Shown: positions 39,801 to 45,800 of the stretch, one piece after another
Position numbering within the stretch: the first letter of the stretch is position 1
How the letters are laid out: each line of letters starts with the position of its first letter
From: Aplectana chamaeleonis
Taxonomy: Eukaryota; Nematoda; Chromadorea; Rhabditida; Cosmocercidae
Length of the DNA: 64,000 nucleotides
Direction of reading: 5' to 3'
Assembly (NCBI GenBank): GCA_029168955.1
Contig: JAPDOI010001819.1
Location: forward strand, 1 to 64,000
The notes under the pieces: model-generated
The model's input: the letters and a program-made list of their open reading frames with translations, nothing else
Told to the model about the DNA's origin: nothing
Databases searched by the model: none
Translations under genes and position numbers: made by a program

Positions 39801-42800
39801 GCGAGTGGACCTGAATGGATATAGAGGCTGAGGATTAAGGGAAGAACGGGAATATTGATCCAAAATCATAGCTCATCACGCCAGTATTGAGCTCGAAAGA
39901 TCATAAAATGGGCGTGCCAAAGTGGCTTCCGGGTGTGGGCTCCCCAAGGTGGCTCCCTCTTATATCTCTCTTATTCGGAGAAATCCAGAGCTCACACTTG
40001 GTAGATGTTACGTGGGGTGGGTCTACTTCACAATTATGTATTTTTCTCATATGCTTGGGCTGTGCCTTTAAGGCATTGCAGCCTAAGAACACGGTTTTGA
40101 GCACTGCTAACAACTTTTCCTTGAAAACTGGATTCAAAAACCGCGCTGATTCCGCTATGCAGCGAAAGAGGACGAGTTACACCGCAACACGCGCGCTCGG
40201 TTGAAATAGCGGAGCTAGTGGTAAATGATTGTGATAGCGGAGCAAATAGTCTTTTACGGCCTGTACTCAAACGCTTGCGTCACTGAAGTTTCAAAAACTT
40301 GCCATGGTGACCGTATTCGAACGATCAGCATGGACGAGTTTGTATTGGGAGGTGGAGACTGCAAACGAATGAGTGTGGGCTGAGACTCAGTGCACCCAAA
40401 ATGGCTCGCCGCCCGGAACACTCACATAAGTAGTTTCGACTCGTTTTCGACGCTTGCAGCAGGGCTAGCGTTCGATTTGCAGCTATACCATCGCAGTAAC
40501 ATGGTCTTGATCTAATTAGGCTTTATGTTTCTGAAAAGTGTGGTTTCAATAACTCTCGAATAACACGCACATTTTTTCATGCCACCTCATGAAATGAAGG
40601 AAATTTCCAGTTACCCTGAAAGAAAATGCGATAGTTTCCGTGCGTTTTTGCGTATGTGGCACACATTCTCAGCTTCTTCGTCAAAAAAACACTGACCCGG
40701 CGAACGCGTCCGCGTCGATCCTATACTTCGACCTTTGTTTTCTTAAATAAATGCACATAAGGCGCAAGCGTGTACTCACTACTCCCTCCTTCGCGTGTGG
40801 CCCAGGCTCGACGACCTACAGTTGTACTAAATCATTCAGTCCACTGATTAATTGATGTCTCGCGTGCTCGACCACCGCCAACATAGCTGTGACGCCTTCG
40901 TCCATAGATACGGCCGAATATAGCGACTGTGCGCGGACCTTTTGTTGATGGCACCAAATAAAATGATACTGCTTTATATGTGAGCTGCGCGGTCGAGCAA
41001 CTGATCCTATTTTTACTCTGCTCCAGTCCAGCGTACATGCAACGCGATTCCGTTTGGACGTTCAACTTGGACAGGTAGCAGAGACTGTAAAGACAACTTC
41101 CGTTCTTCCTGCGTCCTTCCTGCGATTATCACACCAGACTAGAAAAGAGTGCGGCTGGTTACAGCCCAATTTTTTACCCAATTGAAGCTACGAAGCAAAC
41201 CAGAGCTTCATTTTCTCACTAGAATCTCTTGGTAGCTACAAAACTTGTAGCTAATATATCTTCCACACATTCTCATATTCGCTCTATACCATTCCCGTAT
41301 CAAGACGGGGTCCGAATTCATGAACGAAACCGGCAGTAATGTTTAACCGTAAGGATAACACATTACGGTCATACTCTACTCTATACCCGCAATCGCGATT
41401 CCAATGTGTTGGCTTGGGGTTGGTATGCGTGTACAGTTGTGTGCAACCTCACCACACCACACACACTGGACGTTTTTGCCGGCGTTGATTAGACTGGCAA
41501 TTGGTCAACCTAACAAGGGACCACTTTGAACAAAAATGGAGTTTCGAAAAACGGTCTCTTGAGAGTTGTAGAGGGCGTAAAAATAAACAATTTAAGATTT
41601 TAAAATTTCACTCAGTCCTCACGGGTAGATCAAAAACCACCAAAACAATAGTTTGCGGTAGGTAAAATGCCATTTAGTGCACCCTAACCTGACGAAATCC
41701 GCTAAAAAACAGGAAACGGAGACCATATTCGTGTTCAGCGTCCCAAATTACCCCCTGGGGCTGAGTTTGGGCGAAAAAAAAATTCGACCTCCGAACCCCC
41801 AAAAATGGCCTTGAGCTTCTTACCTCATGGGGCCCCAAAGGTCGAGAAAAAATTTAGGATTCAAACTTTGCTTTCGGAGGTTATTTAAAGTGCTCATAAC
41901 GAACGGTGAGTATACGGTAGTTGGGTCAAAGTCTCAGAATTGACTCAAAATTTCTGAACAGGGGTTATTCGGGGTGCTGAATACGAATTTGATGTTCACT
42001 TGTCAATTTTCAAATTATGAAGGTAGGTTAAGGCCCTCTATGTCATGACAACTACCGTAATCTACAGTAAACCTCAGAATTTCGGCAAACGATCTCTAGA
42101 TTCGTGTTCAGCCCCCTAGATTACCCCTACATACAAGTTTTGAGCCGAATCCGAAAATTTTTTTTCAAAACCACCCTAAAAACTCCTTGATGGGTACCCT
42201 TGCCTTGTCGCGAAGCTTGGAAAAACGACTATAACTTCTTTTCATAAAAGCTTCTCTATTTTTCAGAGAAGCTGCGAAGAGCATACTCGAATTCTACGTC
42301 CAAAATGGCACCAGAAAACTACATCTAAACCAGAATGGCCAGGCTGAATAAAAGAAGTTATCTTGTAAGATGCGTTTTCAAAAGAGTGGTTCTGTTCTAC
42401 TCCAAATTTTGGAGTTGTTAACGAAACACTTTTCTTGAGTCTTTGAGCCATGCGCTTAAGTATTAGGTTGCTTCAATGGATTTTGTAGCTTAGGTAAACC
42501 CACTTCTGTTTACAACAATTATTCCTAAAAAGATTGATCATTGATCAGGGAACAAGTCCATGAAGTTTCATTTGGTCCGAACTTTTTTCCAGCGTCATAT
42601 ATCAAAATAAGTCCCCTAAAGTGTTTCTCCGAATTAAGGACGGTTTGTATGTCGCATATGAGGGTGAGAAGGGTAAGGGTATTCTTGGTATTCTAGCAAT
42701 TGTTGAAACTTTGGCATTTCTATAGTTTCTAACATTGATGTGAACCGTTCTCCGTTTTTATCACGTTACCTCTGCGATATAAGAAAAGAGGTATAAAAAA

Positions 42801-45800
42801 TCAAGGGACACTGTTAAAACTCAAACCAAGTAAGGTGAACACATAGAAACGAGCATTGTTCAGGGGATCAACTAACAAGTCATAACTCGAGAACCTAGCT
42901 AGATTTCATCTTCATACTTTTAGGAGAACCTTTTCAGATGACTTCAAGGCCACTGTATAGCTCACATTTGTGCTACGTCCTCCCAATCCAACGTTCTGGT
43001 TTCTTTCCTTTTTTGATCGTTTTTTATCTACCCGTGAGGACTGACTGAAATTTTATAATCTCAAATTGTTTCTTTTTAACTCCTCTACAACCCTCCAAGA
43101 CCGTTTTTTAAAACTCCATTTTATGTTCGAAGTGGTCCCTTGTAAGATGAAACGCAATACCACACTGAAGCGCGATATGTTCCGAGGGGGTAACGCGAAA
43201 CCCGAGTCTCGCCTAGGGTATCTCGCACCCTTCTCTATATCCATAGTTTTGAGGGCATGGTTTATAATGAATCACAGGTTGATCGTAACACTCTACTCTT
43301 TACCCCCTTATACCGTGGTATATTTCGCTGTTACGAACCGTGGACGACGGGGAGATTACGAATTGAATCCGATGGTCAACGACCCGGTCAAGCGCTGCTC
43401 ATCGAATCAATACGAGGGAAAACCTAGCTAGCTCGGATGAGTCCGGACGGAGCAAGCAGCGGAGCAGTCGGTCATGGCAAAATATAACAGTGATAAGGAG
43501 ATTCTGTCATGATAATCCCGATGAGCCTTACTTCAACCGACTCCAAATGAAGGAGCTAGGCTATATAGGCTTGCGCCGTAGGTCGCGCTGATTTACAAGT
43601 TTCCACAATGTGGCTGCCTCGCAGAATATGCGGCAAGACACGCGGAGTAAGCTGCGTGAATGCTGTATAGGCTGGAGATCTTCTAACAAATCACGGTTGG
43701 AAGATCTGCAGATTGGTTTTACTTTGCTGCAGCTTATACTGCCATGGCCGTACAATTTGAAAAAGAGGCAAAACCTACGTGAGTGGTATTGAGCGAGTCT
43801 TTGAGACAGTCAGATATCAGAAGTGGTCTAGTTCGCAGAAATCGATTGATATTGTCGGATAATTTCAGCAAAGCTTCACTCCAAGAATCTAATAAAATAA
43901 GATATAGTAAACGTTTGTTTTCTTTAACAAGTCAGAGTCGAAGGAGATTGTCTGGGTCGTTAGCCCTGTTGGCGTAATCTTCAATACGTTTCTTGTGTTA
44001 AATTTGTGCCTCTTTCAGCGTCATGAAGCTGAGGCCCCAACCCAACCAGCTGTACCTAAGGTTAGTGCAATATCGTGACTTTCCATGATTGAGTCAGTAA
44101 CCGAAAAGTCTGACAAACACAAAAAAACTGATTTTCGGTGACAATGCGTAACAGCTGAACTCGGCTGGCTTTCATCGAGAATACCTGCGCCTCAGAAGAT
44201 CACCCTATAAAGGCAGAGTCCACGATGATTTTCGTTCGAGTTTTCTACTCAAAACAATGCGTTGGCTACCAAGTGCTATCAAAATTACGAAGAAACAGCG
44301 AGAAACTTACTTATTCGCATTATTTCAGAGATATTACTCTATGGCCTGGACTAGTTGTCCGATTTGATGAACATGTTCGCGGTGGTTGCCACTGGTGAAA
44401 AGTGGGGCTAACCACAATAAGAAGCATATTCTAGGCAAAACAGTATTAGTTAGGGTGCGATGGGAAGAAAGGAGCAACACAAAATAGAGAATTGCAAAAG
44501 ACGGGTCCAAAAACTATTTCATTGTCACAACGAACAGTTCCACTGAGAGTAAAGAAACAGGGTGAGAGTAAAGGAGGATTTAGTGCCCTTCTGGTGCGTT
44601 TTTCTCAGTTTCTTCGTTATTTCAGAACTAGTCCGGACCAGGGATGAGCGGAATAAAAATACGAAATTTCGAAAATCGGTTTTCGGGTTTCGGAACAAAA
44701 ATTTTCTCTCGGGTTTCGAAAATCGGGCGCGAAACGCCTGAAATTGCGCGGAAATGCGGTTTTCGGAAGGCGAAACGCGGAAAAAATTCAAAAATGATCT
44801 AGTGTTTTCCTACGTCCCAGATGACCCGATATTGGCGCATTCCGCGGCGTTTCCTACGGTTTTCGGAATGCGGAACGCGGAATGCCGAAAATGTGCGAAA
44901 CTGCGGGTTTCGGAATGCGAAACGCAGAACCCCGCTCGTCCCTGGTCTGGACCGAAAAATCGATTTGGCGATTATTCTCAAAATCGAAGACTATCGTGAA
45001 CACTGCCTTCAAAGAGCTTGTCTATGTTCGTTATCACTTTTTTCGAGTTATGGTCCCAAGTTATTCCATGCTCATATAAGTACCATGTAGCTGCGTCGCG
45101 TTTTCTAGTTGGATGGGTTCGGACGATATCCCTCGTCCCGGAAGAAAGCGCGCACTTCTGTTTGATGGCATTGTCGTAATCACTGAACTGTTTTTGATTA
45201 ACTTTGAGGTTTTAACGGTCCCAAATGGTCTCCATCTTGTGATTTTGGCTTTATCATCTATTCAAGAGAATCGTTCAGGATGTCCCAGTGGATCAATACT
45301 TGAATCCGGATTGGGGAGCGACACCATCATTTGAAGCGCACTCTAAGCTACATGTGATCACAGAGTCACGAGAGAATCCTAATGTAAGCCAGCTTTGAAT
45401 GAAGTGTAAACGATTGATCTGGTTTTTCTATGTTTCTTCATCAATTTTTCAGAGTGCTTCGGTACCATGGTCAGCCGAAGAGTCGGAGCCGCCTCCAATC
45501 CCATCACGGATCGAATCGATGGGTCCTCGTCGTTCACCTGTGGGACGGCGGAAAACTCCGCCATATCTGCCAGGTATATTTGAGTAACTAGTAGAGATAT
45601 CGGAAGGAATTGATCAGTTTTCTGCTGCGACCATTATCGAATGAACTAGAGAAAACCTTCGGATTGCTTTCAGTATATCGCGGTTCACGGCCCAATGAGC
45701 AACCTCCACGACTGCCAGAGCGACAGCCGTTAGTCGAAGAGTCGGGTCAGTCAGTTCCCCTAGCATTCATTGCTTTCTGTTTCCATCAATTTCAATAAAT

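Larger units (their letters stand above)
37422..44018. other. 3' half of the 14.8-kb wsp-1 intron
   Basis: Apart from the elements at 38165, 39598 and 41513 it holds only short or unsupported frames. 38740-38830 has CCGGATATCCGAAATTCGG palindromes, also found at 61940-62080. 40075-41510 and 43145-44018 show nothing I can support. Confidence 0.5.

Noticed and set aside
43428..43465. GGATGAGTCCGGACGGAGC, reminiscent of a hammerhead ribozyme core
   Set aside because: CTGATGA and GAAA are both altered, and stem II would have no loop.
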